Below, one piece after another: positions 52,347 through 60,783 of a stretch of 64,000 nucleotides of DNA. Under the pieces are notes generated by a model, which saw nothing but the letters and a program-made list of their open reading frames with translations, did no database searches and was not told the origin of the DNA. A program made the position numbers and the translations under genes. The stretch comes from CATQHW01 sp965215345 (GTDB lineage Bacteria > Spirochaetota > Spirochaetia > SZUA-6 > Bin103): positions 372,001 through 436,000 of the forward strand of contig CBDCDL010000002.1 in NCBI GenBank assembly GCA_965215345.1. Direction: 5' to 3'. Position 1 is the stretch's first letter, and each line of letters begins with the position of its first letter.

Positions 52347-53332
52347 TAGGGATCCTTCTCGACACCCGTGGACGAGTATCCTACGGTCTGTGCTGCGGCC
52401 AGAGTCGACCCTGCTCCGGCGAACGGATCGACCACCAAGCCTTCACCGAGCGGTAGCACGCTCCTGACCAGATGGCGCAGAAACGCCTGCGGCTTGAGGC
52501 TGGGGTGGGGAGCGATCGCCTTCTCCTTCTTTCTGGTCGGGGCAGACCTGATGACGTCGCCGAAGGGCGACTGATCCGAGAGGCGGCGGAATCCGCCGGT
52601 GCGCCACTTGCGCAGGTTGTCCTGCACCCTGCCTTCGATCGGCTTGCGAAACAGGACCCACGGCTCCCACATCGACCTCGGCATCACGCTGACATCCCCG
52701 AACTCTTCATGCGCTCCCTTCGGTCGGTCGCCGCCGCGTAACGTCATCACCAATCTGATGATCTCTCCTCTTCGTTGCAGGCCGGCGTCGGCCAAGGCAG
52801 CGGAGACGATGTGCGACAGCAAGGGGCTGGAGGCGACCACGACGTTGGCGCCCGGTACCAGTTTCGGGATCAGGAGACGCGTCCACACAAAGAAGAACCC
52901 ATGAAGATGGTTCCGCTGTGAATCCGTCAGCGTGGTGAATCTCGGGAGCGGGGATCGCAGATGGCCGTCGAACGATGGCGGTATTCTCCAGACTCCTCCC
53001 CGACCCTTTCTCAGTTTCGACTGCTCGTTCGGGGTGTACTCCTGAAGACCGTACGGCGGATCGGTGACCACGGCATGGATCGAACTGTCTTCGCGCGCGT
53101 CCAGCCAGTCGAAGCAATCGCCGTGTACCAGTGTCGCGTTCCCGAAGCGGTACGGATCCTTCCATCGCGAGATCCCGGGGAGCGCGCGTTGGATGCCGTT
53201 GGTCGAATCCGTTCTCAGCCGATAGACACCGCGACGTTCCTTGACGAAGAGTGCCGGCGTGTTCAGACCCAGGAACGACCGAAGGGGACGTCGCGAACGG
53301 CATGGGCCGTCAGCCTCCGGCCCACTCCTCAT
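52280..53332 (-). CDS. DNA adenine/cytosine-N methyltransferase (beta-class order)
   Basis: Around 350 residues. The catalytic motif IV is VVTDPPYGLQEY, preceded by ATLVHGDCFDWL; the AdoMet-binding motif I is near the C-terminus in LVVDPFAGAGSTLAAAQTVG, followed by GVEKDPYYFDMA. Motif IV before motif I is the beta-class order of N6-adenine or N4-cytosine enzymes. A target-recognition region lies between (about 130-270). The start is unclear: the frame is open to 53512 and I place it at the ATG at 53332. It converges on a truncated nuclease gene and now probably acts alone. Confidence 0.75.
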   Translation of the reverse strand: MRSGPEADGPCRSRRPLRSFLGLNTPALFVKERRGVYRLRTDSTNGIQRALPGISRWKDPYRFGNATLVHGDCFDWLDAREDSSIHAVVTDPPYGLQEYTPNEQSKLRKGRGGVWRIPPSFDGHLRSPLPRFTTLTDSQRNHLHGFFFVWTRLLIPKLVPGANVVVASSPLLSHIVSAALADAGLQRRGEIIRLVMTLRGGDRPKGAHEEFGDVSVMPRSMWEPWVLFRKPIEGRVQDNLRKWRTGGFRRLSDQSPFGDVIRSAPTRKKEKAIAPHPSLKPQAFLRHLVRSVLPLGEGLVVDPFAGAGSTLAAAQTVGYSSTGVEKDPYYFDMATTAMPLLADLSVDSSA

Positions 53333-53708
53333 ACAAGCCGGTCGATCTGGCGGGCGACGCGATGCAGGCGGGCAGTATGGCGCCGCTCCGCTGTCTGGTC
53401 GCCGGACTGCAGTGCACACCTTTGGTAGGAATCGGAGCCCGCACGCAACATGATCGACATACGAGCGCCATGTCGTCGAGCGGAAATCGTCGGCCACTGT
53501 CAGAGGGGTCACGGGAACGAGTCAGGATGGTCCCGTGGACCCGTGACCCGGCTTGCGTCTGGAGTTCTCTCCTGGAGCCGGGCAGCGGTGCCGGGCGCGA
53601 TCGCTGCGCGGGGACCGGCACGATCGGCGTCGTCGTGCGGACGCCGCGCCGGAGGGCTGAAGCGGTAGCGCCGCCGAGCCCGTTCCTGGATAATGACCGG
53701 AGGTAGCT
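53333..53708. other. Stretch without a recognised gene
   Basis: This region between the methyltransferase start and the coiled-coil gene shows only antisense or chance frames. The upstream part may hold the promoter of the methyltransferase gene or an N-terminal extension of it (open frame to 53512 on the minus strand). Nothing else is recognised. Confidence 0.3.
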
Positions 53709-54184
53709 GTGGCAGAGCTCATGACCCTGAGGGACGAAGACGTCGGCCGCATCGGAGAATACGTCAAGCCGTGGCTGCGCCAGATGATGGACGAGATGTT
53801 CCGCGCCTGGAGCCGGTCGGCGCCGACACCCGGCTTCTCGAGCGGATGGTCAGAGTCGAGGAAGAGCTCAAGGCGCAGCGTACGTTGATGGACGAGCGCT
53901 TCGGATTCATGGCGCGCCGCTTCGAGGCCGTCGACAGCCGATTCGAAGCTGTGGACAGGCGCTTCGACGCGATGGACAAGCGCTTCGAGGAAGTGATCGG
54001 TCACTCCAACACCCGCTTCGAGGATTTGATCGGTCAGATGAATGCCCGTTTCGATACCGTGGACAGGCGCTTCGAGGAGACGCATGCGCACACCAACAGC
54101 CGCTTCAGGATGTTGACGTGGATGATCGGTGTCGGGTTCGCCGTCATCACTTCGTTGACGACGCTGTTCGCCCTGCTTTCCTGA
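53709..54184 (+). pseudogene. Heptad-repeat, Bdr-like membrane-anchored coiled-coil protein, frameshifted
   Basis: A GTG at 53709 with GGAGG upstream starts VAELMTLRDEDVGRIGEYVK and PWLRQMMDEMF. A one-base shift near 53805 is then needed to join LEPVGADTRLLERMVRVEEE and a run of 7-residue repeats: RFEAVDSRFEAVDRRFDAMD, KRFEEV, NTRFEDLIGQMNARFDTVDR. It ends in a membrane helix, MLTWMIGVGFAVITSLTTLF. Repeats of RFexvD before a C-terminal helix recall spirochaete Bdr proteins and DUF1640-like coiled coils. The frameshift may be real or a base error. Confidence 0.55.
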
Positions 54185-54286
54185 GCTGGTTCCGGCGAGC
54201 AGCGCCGCGCAATCTGCAATCTGCTGATGACCTGATCCTGCTCAAGCACGGGTAGGCCGTGGCGATCGTCCGGAGAGACTTCCCGA

Positions 54287-55096
54287 GTGCCGCCGTTCCC
54301 CATGATCCTCGCCGCCCGCAAGCACCTGAAGACCGCCGCCATGGTCGCGGTGCGCTCGCTGGACGACCGGGGATGGGCGATCGCCGTGGACTTCGGGCTG
54401 CGCCTGCTGCGGGTCGTGTTCCTGCTGTCGCTGTGGCGGATGCTGCTGCCGGAGACCGGCGAAGTCTCCGGGATGACGCGCGGGGCGGTGCTCACCTACA
54501 CGCTGGTCGCCGAGGCCTTCTCCGGGCTGCTGGCCTCCCGTTCCGGCCTGGACGCGGCGCTCTGGCGCGGCGACATCGCCAACCGCTTCCTGCGGCCGGC
54601 CGGCATCTACGGGCAGTTCATGGCCGAGATGTTCGGGGGCAGCGTCACCGGCCTGCTGCTGTTCGCGCTGCCGCTGTACTGCATCGCGCCGCTGCTGGGC
54701 GTCGCCCCGCTGCCGGCGAGCGCCGCCGCCGCGGCGCTGTTCGTGGGCAGCCTGGCCCTGGCCGTCTGCCTCGGCGCCGCGCTCGACTTCATCTTCGCCG
54801 GCCTGATGGTCCTGCTGGAACAGAACGTCTACGCGGTGATGCAGATCCGGAGCGCCCTCACCGCGCTGCTGTCGGGGGCCGTCATCCCGCTGGCGCTGAT
54901 GCCGTGGGGCATCGGCGAGATGCTGGGCTACCTGCCGTTCGCGTCGCTGGCGTCCGCGCCCCTGCGCATCTATACCGGCACCGGTGATCCCGCGTTCCTG
55001 ATCGGGCTGCAGGCGTTCTGGCTGGCCGTGCTGTGGCCGCTCGCGCATCTGACCTGGACCGTCAACCGCGAGCGCCTGGTCTCGCACGGAGGGTGA
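54287..55096 (+). CDS. ABC-2 type permease (DUF990-like), first of two
   Basis: 269 residues with six likely membrane helices, for example LRLLRVVFLLSLWRMLLPET, VTGLLLFALPLYCIAPLLGV, AAAALFVGSLALAVCLGAAL and FWLAVLWPLAHLTWTV. GAVLTYTLVAEAFSGLL and RGDIANRFLRPAGIYGQFMA are typical of the family in which two related permeases pair with one ATPase to export a lipid or peptide. The GTG at 54287 is followed by an ATG at 54302 that could serve instead. One base separates it from the second permease. Confidence 0.8.
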   Translation: MPPFPMILAARKHLKTAAMVAVRSLDDRGWAIAVDFGLRLLRVVFLLSLWRMLLPETGEVSGMTRGAVLTYTLVAEAFSGLLASRSGLDAALWRGDIANRFLRPAGIYGQFMAEMFGGSVTGLLLFALPLYCIAPLLGVAPLPASAAAAALFVGSLALAVCLGAALDFIFAGLMVLLEQNVYAVMQIRSALTALLSGAVIPLALMPWGIGEMLGYLPFASLASAPLRIYTGTGDPAFLIGLQAFWLAVLWPLAHLTWTVNRERLVSHGG

Positions 55097-55097
55097 G

Positions 55098-55934
55098 GTG
55101 GTGCGAACGCTGACGGCGCTCTTCGCCCGCTGGCGGGCACAGGCGCGGCTGGACTTCATGTGGATGACGCGCGACTTCCGCTTCTTCGTCATCAACGTGG
55201 TGTCGGACGTCATCCTCAACCTGGCCGGCGTCACCGCCGTCTTTCTGCTGGCGGAGCGGTTCGGCGGCATCGGCACGTGGTCCCGCGACCAGATCTTGTT
55301 CATGCTCGGCTACGCGGCCCTGGTGCGTGGCATCCTGGAGGTGGGCTTCGGCTACAACGTCCTGGCGATCAGCCGCCGCATTGGCCGCGGCCAGCTCGAT
55401 CACACGCTCGTGCAACCGCAACCGCTCTGGATGGCGCTGCTGACCGAGGGGTTCATGCCGTTCTCCGGGCTGTGGCCGCTGCTGGCCGGCATCGGCATCA
55501 CGGTCTGGGCGATCCTGCAGCTCGGCGCGGCGCTGCCTCTCGGCTGGTGGCTGATGCTCGCCTGCAGTCTGCTTGCGTCGTGCGTGGTCGTGCTCGCCTT
55601 CTCCTGGCTCTGGGGAAGCCTGGCCTTCTGGGCGCCGGTCGCGGCCGAAGAGATCTCAAGCAGGGCATTTGGTTTCCTGTATCAGCTCAAGTCATTCCCG
55701 CTCGACGGCTTGAGCTCATTCCTGCTGGCCGGCATGCTGACCGTCCTGCCGGTCGGCTTCGTCGCGTGGTATCCGTGCCGGCAACTGCTGGGCATCGCGC
55801 CGCCCGATTTCTGGCACACGCCGCTGGCGGCGCTCGCCGCGTCGTTGGTCGCGGCGTTCGTCTTCGGGAGAGGACTGAAGCACTATGCACGAACCGGATC
55901 GCAGCGGTACGTCGGCTGGGGACATCGCGGTTAG
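55098..55934 (+). CDS. ABC-2 type permease (DUF990-like), second of two
   Basis: 278 residues, six likely helices, with DFRFFVINVVSDVILNLAGV, YAALVRGILEVGFGYNVLAI and RGQLDHTLVQPQPLWMALLT characteristic of the partner permease. The last residues (ARTGSQRYVGWGHRG) are encoded by a 65-base segment that is repeated at the start of the ATPase gene 1.7 kb away. The natural C-terminus may have been longer or may have overlapped the ATPase gene before an insertion separated them. Confidence 0.8.
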   Translation: MVRTLTALFARWRAQARLDFMWMTRDFRFFVINVVSDVILNLAGVTAVFLLAERFGGIGTWSRDQILFMLGYAALVRGILEVGFGYNVLAISRRIGRGQLDHTLVQPQPLWMALLTEGFMPFSGLWPLLAGIGITVWAILQLGAALPLGWWLMLACSLLASCVVVLAFSWLWGSLAFWAPVAAEEISSRAFGFLYQLKSFPLDGLSSFLLAGMLTVLPVGFVAWYPCRQLLGIAPPDFWHTPLAALAASLVAAFVFGRGLKHYARTGSQRYVGWGHRG

Positions 55935-55937
55935 GCT
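55873..55937 (+). repeat. 65-bp direct duplication, left copy (end of permease gene)
   Basis: From CGAACCGGATCGCAGCGGTA (55890) to TTAGGCT (55937) 46 of 48 bases match 57618-57665, and the match continues more weakly for 17 bases to the left. The two copies frame the inserted ATPase/nuclease gene. Confidence 0.8.
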
Positions 55938-55988
55938 CATGCCTATCGCAACAAGACCACGCTGGCGGCGAGCGCCGAGGATGTGAAA

Positions 55989-57572
55989 TCACATGCCCCA
56001 AACGTGGACGCCGACGTCGGCGTCCGGCTCACGATGGAACACCTTGTCGCCCCAGCTCTTCGCCGGGTCGCGGTCGAAGACCACCAAGTGCCCCGCCTCG
56101 GCGGCGCAACGGTCCATGTAGCCGGCGATCTGAGATAGCCCCTCCTCGATGGTGCGGTCGAGGTTTCGGCCCGGGTGCAACACCTTGCACTCGATCACGA
56201 ACTTGCGTGTCCGCCCGCCCTGCGGCCACAAGATCAGCAGATCCGTGCGCCCGCGTCCCAAGCCGTACTCGCGCTCGATGCGGCCGCCACCGTTGAGGAT
56301 CCGCTGCAGAAATGCCTGTAGCAGTAGCTGCGGGCCGGCCTCCCGGTACTCGAACCGTTCTACCCAGTGTTCCGAGTGCTCGCGGAAGAATGCTTGGAAA
56401 GCCTCCAGCAGCTTGACCAAGTCAAGGCCGCCGTCGGCATCCACGTACTCGACCGTGTCCTGCGTCAGGCTCGCCTGGGAGGCGTAGGTGAGTTCCCGCG
56501 GCACCACTTCCGCGTAGATCGGATTGGCGATGCGCGGCGAGTCGTCACGGGCGATCAGGCCTAGGTCGCGGACGTACTCCAGATCGGGCGTGGAGTAGCC
56601 CTGCTCGGCGGCACCGCTCAGCAGCGGCTCGATCACGCGCCTCACCCGATCCTCCGTCAGTCTGTTCGCCAAGTGCTTCAGGTGCGTGGCCCGGCGCAGG
56701 ATGAGTTGCTCGCGCGCCGCGGATACGGCGTCCGCGGTCACCCGGCGGCTGCGGTCTCTCCCTGCCTTGTTCTCGAAGCAGATCTCGGCGGCCAGTGCGT
56801 TGACCAGCCACGGTTGGCCCCGGGTCTGCGCCCACACCGCATCCAGCGCCGCCTGGTCGAACGCCTGTCCGGTCTCCGCGGTGTGCTGCGCCAGGAGCGC
56901 CGAAGTCTCTGCCCGCGAGAAGTCGCCCAGGCGCAGCGACTTGGCCACGATGTTGAAGGGGCTGCCGCCGGTGAGGACGGGCGCCCCGTCCAGAGAGTGG
57001 ACTCGGTAGTCGTCCATGTCACGCACCCCGCAGAGCGCAATGCTATGAGGGAAGCCGCCGGGACGCCGGGCATATCCGGCCCGCAGTTGGCGGAGCACGG
57101 AGAGCAGGGCGTCGCCCACCAGTGCGTCGATCTCGTCGATCAGCAGCACCAGCGGCTTGGGATCGACCCTCGCCCAACGGGACAGCGCAGCGCGCAGCGC
57201 GCTCTCCGGTCCGAAGTCCGACAGGATTCCGTGCCTGATGCCGTCCAGGAACTCGTCGCCCAGGGTCAGCGCGGCCTCGTCGGCCAGCTCGCCAAGAATG
57301 GTGCGGATCGCGGCCTCCTTGTCCTCCCGCGCCGCCTGCCCGGCCTCGACGTTGACGTACACGCAACGGTACGCCCCCGCGTCGCCGCTGTTGAGCAGCT
57401 CGCGCAGCGCCAGCAGCGTCGACGTCTTGCCGGTCTGACGGGGAGCGTGCAGCACGAAGTACTTCTTGTCTCGGACGAGTTCGAGCACGTCGTCGAGGTC
57501 CAGCCGGGAGAGCGGCGGGATGCAGTAGTGATCCGCGGATGCGACAGGGCCGGCAGTGTTGAAGTGCCGCAC
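55989..57572 (-). CDS. AAA-like ATPase with C-terminal PD-(D/E)xK nuclease domain
   Basis: About 527 residues from a GTG at 57572 (VRHFNTAGPVASADHYCIPP), the usual opening of this family. The P-loop is HAPRQTGKTSTLLAL; Walker B is PLVLLIDEIDAL; sensor-like SIALCGVRDMDDYRV follows, then a winged-helix part (RVIEPLLSGAAEQGYSTPDL). The C-terminal DUF1703-type nuclease has GRTDLLILWPQ and RKFVIECKVL (Asp and Glu-x-Lys) plus GLSQIAGYMDRC. Such stand-alone genes spread widely, but their role is unknown. It lies in reverse orientation inside an ABC exporter operon, bounded by the 65-bp duplication. Confidence 0.82.
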   Translation of the reverse strand: MRHFNTAGPVASADHYCIPPLSRLDLDDVLELVRDKKYFVLHAPRQTGKTSTLLALRELLNSGDAGAYRCVYVNVEAGQAAREDKEAAIRTILGELADEAALTLGDEFLDGIRHGILSDFGPESALRAALSRWARVDPKPLVLLIDEIDALVGDALLSVLRQLRAGYARRPGGFPHSIALCGVRDMDDYRVHSLDGAPVLTGGSPFNIVAKSLRLGDFSRAETSALLAQHTAETGQAFDQAALDAVWAQTRGQPWLVNALAAEICFENKAGRDRSRRVTADAVSAAREQLILRRATHLKHLANRLTEDRVRRVIEPLLSGAAEQGYSTPDLEYVRDLGLIARDDSPRIANPIYAEVVPRELTYASQASLTQDTVEYVDADGGLDLVKLLEAFQAFFREHSEHWVERFEYREAGPQLLLQAFLQRILNGGGRIEREYGLGRGRTDLLILWPQGGRTRKFVIECKVLHPGRNLDRTIEEGLSQIAGYMDRCAAEAGHLVVFDRDPAKSWGDKVFHREPDADVGVHVWGM

Positions 57573-57600
57573 GGGACAAGTATGGCACCCTTGCGCGCGC

Positions 57601-57665
57601 GACTGCAGAACCATGACCGAATCGGATCGCAGCGGTACGTCGGCTGGGGACATCGCGGTCAGGCT
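57601..57665 (+). repeat. 65-bp direct duplication, right copy (start of ATPase gene)
   Basis: This copy covers the start codon and first 17 codons of the ABC ATPase gene (MTESDRSGTSAGDIAVRL). It matches 55873-55937 at 58 of 65 positions by my alignment. It lies just upstream of the inserted gene's own start. Confidence 0.8.
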
Positions 57666-58680
57666 GACCGGCGTCGACAAGACCTTCCATCAGCGGCAGC
57701 GCTCGGAGCAGGTCCGCGACGTCTTCAGGAACCTCTTCCGCCCGGTCGTCCGCGAGATCCATGCGCTACGGGGCGTCGACCTGACCATCCGCCGCGGCGA
57801 GATCGTCGCCTACGCCGGCCCCAACGGCGCGGGCAAGTCGACGACGGTCAAGCTCCTCTCCAGCGTCCTGGCGCCGACCGCCGGCTCGGTCCGCTGCCTG
57901 GGCATGGACCCCATGAAGGACCGGGTCCGCTACGTGGGACGCATCGGCGTGGTATTCGGACAGCGCACGGAGCTCTGGTGGGACCAGCCGGTCGCGGCCA
58001 GCTTCGAGTGGAAGCGGGTGGTCTGGAACATCCCGCGCGACCGCTACGAGTCCATGCTCGGCTTCGTCACGGAGCTTCTGGGCATCGGCGAGTTCTTCCA
58101 CAGCCTGGCGCGGCAGCTCAGCCTGGGCCAGAAGATGCGCGCGGACTTGGCGCTCATGCTGATGCACGAGCCGGAGATCCTCTTCCTGGACGAGCCGACC
58201 ATCGGCGTCGACGTGCTGGCCAAGCGCAACATCCTGCAGTTCGTCAAGGACCTCAACCGCGAGAAAGGGGTCACCGTGATGATCACGAGCCACGACATGG
58301 GCGAGCTGGAGCAGCTCGCCGGCCGCATCGTCATGATCGACCGGGGCCGCATCTCCTTCGACGGCGACTTCCGGGCCCTGCGCCGCCGGTTCGGCGACCG
58401 CCGCCACCTGATCCTGGAGACCGCGGACATCGAGCCGCCGCGGCTCGCCGGCGTGCGCCACGTCCGCAGCGAGAGCAACCGTCACCACTTCACGTTCGAC
58501 GCCGCGCGCACGCCGATCCCGGCGCTCCTGCAGCAGGCGGCCGAACAGACCACCATCCACGACGTGGAGACGCACCGCTCGCGCATCGATGACGTGATCG
58601 CGGATATGTATGAACATCGGGATTCCGTAACAGGAGGGAGCGGCGATGGCGGAGACGATGTGGCGAGCGGCCAAGGGTGA
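57613..58680 (+). CDS. ABC transporter ATPase of the DUF990-permease exporter
   Basis: 355 residues. Walker A YAGPNGAGKSTTVKLLSSVL, Q-loop VVFGQRTELWWDQP, signature LSLGQKMRADLALMLMHEPE (LSLGQ variant of LSGGQ), Walker B ILFLDEPTIGVDV and H-loop MITSHDMGELE are all present. The conserved LRGVDLTIRRGEIVAY start and RTELWWD segment are typical of the ATPase that pairs with twin DUF990 permeases. The C-terminus overlaps the next gene by 35 bases; a shorter natural end is possible. Exporter substrate unknown. Confidence 0.88.
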   Translation: MTESDRSGTSAGDIAVRLTGVDKTFHQRQRSEQVRDVFRNLFRPVVREIHALRGVDLTIRRGEIVAYAGPNGAGKSTTVKLLSSVLAPTAGSVRCLGMDPMKDRVRYVGRIGVVFGQRTELWWDQPVAASFEWKRVVWNIPRDRYESMLGFVTELLGIGEFFHSLARQLSLGQKMRADLALMLMHEPEILFLDEPTIGVDVLAKRNILQFVKDLNREKGVTVMITSHDMGELEQLAGRIVMIDRGRISFDGDFRALRRRFGDRRHLILETADIEPPRLAGVRHVRSESNRHHFTFDAARTPIPALLQQAAEQTTIHDVETHRSRIDDVIADMYEHRDSVTGGSGDGGDDVASGQG

Positions 58681-59626
58681 GGGCGTGGGCAACGTCTTCC
58701 TGGAGCAGGTGCCGGTGCCGGAACCGGGGCCGGAGGAGGTGCTGACGCGGACCCGCGTCAGCCTGATCAGCCGCGGCTCGGAGCTGTGGCGGCGCTACGT
58801 GATGGAGGGGCCGGTGAGCCCGGAGGCCATGGGGTACTCCACCACCGGGATCGTCGAGGCGGCCGGCGACGGCGTGACCGGCTTCGCGGCCGGCGATCGG
58901 GTCGTGGCCACCGCCCCGCACGCCGAATACTCCCTGCGCTCGCTTGCCGCCGATGCGCGCACGGACCGCCTGCACCGGCTGCATCCGGAGCTCTCCTTCG
59001 AGCAGGGGACGTTCCATCCGCTTGCGAGCAGCAGCGCGGGATGGTCGCAGGCGCTCGAGATCACCACGGACGACCGCGTCGCCGTGCTCGGCCAGGGTCT
59101 GGTGGGCAACCTGGTCATGCAATTCGCCCGGCGCTTCCGGCCGGCCCAGCTCATCGCCGTGGATACGCTGGAGATCCGCTGTCGAATCGCCCGCGAGGTG
59201 GGCGCGCCCGAGGTCGTGAACGCAGGCGAGGAGGACCCCGTGGAGGCGGTGCGGCGGCTCACCGGCGGCGAGGGGGCGAGCATCGTCGTCGATTGCGTCG
59301 GCGGCCCGCCCGGCATCGCCTCCTTCGAGCAGGCGCAGAAGATGCTCGCCCCCGGTGGGCTCATCCAGGTGAACGCCAAGTACCAGAACGCGCCGTTGCC
59401 GCTCGACGTCGACAGCTTCCAGGGCAAGCGCGTGCTGGTCAGCTACCCGCCGTCAGCCGACCGCGCCGCGATGACCAGCACCGCGATGGCGGCCATGGCC
59501 GCAGGCGAGGTGCAGGTGCAGCCGCTGATCACCCACCGCCTCCCCGGCCGGGAGCTGAAGGCCGGCTACGACCTGCTCTACAAGCACCCGGAGCAGGCGC
59601 TGGGCGTGCTGTTCTCCTGGGAGTGA
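58646..59626 (+). CDS. MDR-superfamily (zinc-type alcohol dehydrogenase-like) oxidoreductase
   Basis: 326 residues from MAETMWRAAKGEGVGNVFLE. GroES-like N-terminal part with TRVSLISRGSELWRRYV and MGYSTTGIVEAAGDGVTGFA, then a Rossmann fold (VAVLGQGLVGNLVMQFARRF) and IVVDCVGGPPGIASFEQAQK. The usual catalytic Cys of zinc enzymes is replaced by LISRGSE, as in BchC-like and other non-zinc members. NAD(P)-dependent oxidation of an unknown substrate is likely. It ends HPEQALGVLFSWE. Confidence 0.8.
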   Translation: MAETMWRAAKGEGVGNVFLEQVPVPEPGPEEVLTRTRVSLISRGSELWRRYVMEGPVSPEAMGYSTTGIVEAAGDGVTGFAAGDRVVATAPHAEYSLRSLAADARTDRLHRLHPELSFEQGTFHPLASSSAGWSQALEITTDDRVAVLGQGLVGNLVMQFARRFRPAQLIAVDTLEIRCRIAREVGAPEVVNAGEEDPVEAVRRLTGGEGASIVVDCVGGPPGIASFEQAQKMLAPGGLIQVNAKYQNAPLPLDVDSFQGKRVLVSYPPSADRAAMTSTAMAAMAAGEVQVQPLITHRLPGRELKAGYDLLYKHPEQALGVLFSWE

Positions 59627-59675
59627 CAGGGATCATCAGCGCACGCGGGAGAACCGTCGGCGAAGGCGGTCGACC

Positions 59676-59693
59676 TATATCCAATCGGATATA
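59676..59693. promoter_or_regulatory. Inverted repeat operator before the HTH antitoxin gene
   Basis: TATATCC-AATC-GGATATA is a perfect 7-base inverted repeat with a 4-base spacer, 8 bases before the ATG at 59702. It is a likely binding site for the helix-turn-helix protein it precedes. Confidence 0.7.
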
Positions 59694-59701
59694 CTCAGGA
59701 C

Positions 59702-60205
59702 ATGAGTCTGGTTGCCCGCTTGCGGCGCAGCGCCGGTCTGACGCAGGCCGCTTTGGCCCGGTTGGCCGGGACCTCGCAGCCGACGATCGCAGCCTACGAG
59801 ACCGGAACCAAGCGCCCGAGTCTGCGTACGCTCCAGCGTCTGGCCTCTGCCGTCGGTCTTGGCGTCCATGTGTCATTCGTTCCGCACCTGACACGGGAAG
59901 ACCGCCGGAGCCTGGCGCTGCATGAACGGATCGCCGAACGGCTACGCGCTGCTCCCGCCGAGACGCTGTGCCGAGCGGAGGCGAACCTCCTGCGCATGCG
60001 TGCTCTTCATCCAGGCGCGTCCGACCTTCTCGACGAGTGGGAACGCCTGTTGCAAGGCTCCCCGGATGCACTCGCAGACGCGCTGATCAATCCCGGATTG
60101 CACTATCGCGACCTGCGTCACGTCACCCCGTTCGCCGGCGTGCTGAGTGCATCGGAGCGCGCTGTCGTGTATCGGGAGTTCCGGCGCGACGAGATGCAGC
60201 GATGA
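59702..60205 (+). CDS. XRE-type HTH antitoxin
   Basis: 167 residues. Residues 1-60 are a classic lambda-repressor-type HTH: MSLVARLRRSAGLTQAALAR, LAGTSQPTIAAYETGTKRPS, LRTLQRLASAVGLGV. The C-terminal helical part (LALHERIAERLRAAPAETLC and HYRDLRHVTPFAGVLSASER) probably binds the partner. The stop overlaps the nucleotidyltransferase gene by four bases (ATGA) and a perfect palindrome lies just upstream, as for an autorepressed toxin-antitoxin operon. Confidence 0.8.
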   Translation: MSLVARLRRSAGLTQAALARLAGTSQPTIAAYETGTKRPSLRTLQRLASAVGLGVHVSFVPHLTREDRRSLALHERIAERLRAAPAETLCRAEANLLRMRALHPGASDLLDEWERLLQGSPDALADALINPGLHYRDLRHVTPFAGVLSASERAVVYREFRRDEMQR

Positions 60206-60735
60206 ACCGCGCGCAGTTCGAGCACGCGATCAGGGCGGCGGCGGCCGTCGCGGGTGAGCGCGAAGTGATCGTGATTGGATCCCAGGCGATTCATGCCTGG
60301 ATGGAGAACGACGTTCCCGAGGCGGCGATGCGCTCGGCAGAGGCGGACGTCGCGCTGCGCGACGACGTCGACGGCAGCAAGGCCGATCTCATCGATGGCT
60401 CGATCGGCGAAGCATCGCTGTTCCAGGAGACCTTCGGCTTCTACGCGCATGGCGTCTCGGTCACGACGGCCCTGCTGCCACGCGGGTGGGAGCAGCGACT
60501 CGTTCGGTTCGCGACACCGGCGACCGCCGGTGTCGTTGCCTGGTGTCTTTCTCCGGAGGACTTGTGGGTAGCCAAGGCCCTGGCTGGGAGGCCGAAGGAC
60601 TTCGAACTGTGTCGGGCGCTCCTCCACGCCGGCGTCGTGCAGCGGGACACGCTTGCCGAGCTGATCGGCGACACCGACGCGCAGGCCGCTCGAACGCACA
60701 TGGCTCGGGAGCTGCTGGCCCCGCGGGTGCCGTAG
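60202..60735 (+). CDS. Nucleotidyltransferase-like toxin (AbiEii/DUF6036-type)
   Basis: 177 residues. EVIVIGSQAIHAWMENDVPE has the Gly-Ser start of the polymerase-beta nucleotidyltransferase fold, and SAEADVALRDDVDGSKADLI supplies the acidic residues. GVVAWCLSPEDLWVAKALAG is the conserved later strand-helix that carries the DLxxxK signature (here PEDLWVAK). Such proteins modify tRNA or proteins and are paired with HTH antitoxins. All expected residues seem present. Confidence 0.75.
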   Translation: MNRAQFEHAIRAAAAVAGEREVIVIGSQAIHAWMENDVPEAAMRSAEADVALRDDVDGSKADLIDGSIGEASLFQETFGFYAHGVSVTTALLPRGWEQRLVRFATPATAGVVAWCLSPEDLWVAKALAGRPKDFELCRALLHAGVVQRDTLAELIGDTDAQAARTHMARELLAPRVP

Positions 60736-60783
60736 GCGGCCGGCCGGGGCCGGGGCTATGCTCGTGGCCGTGAGCCCGGCCCG

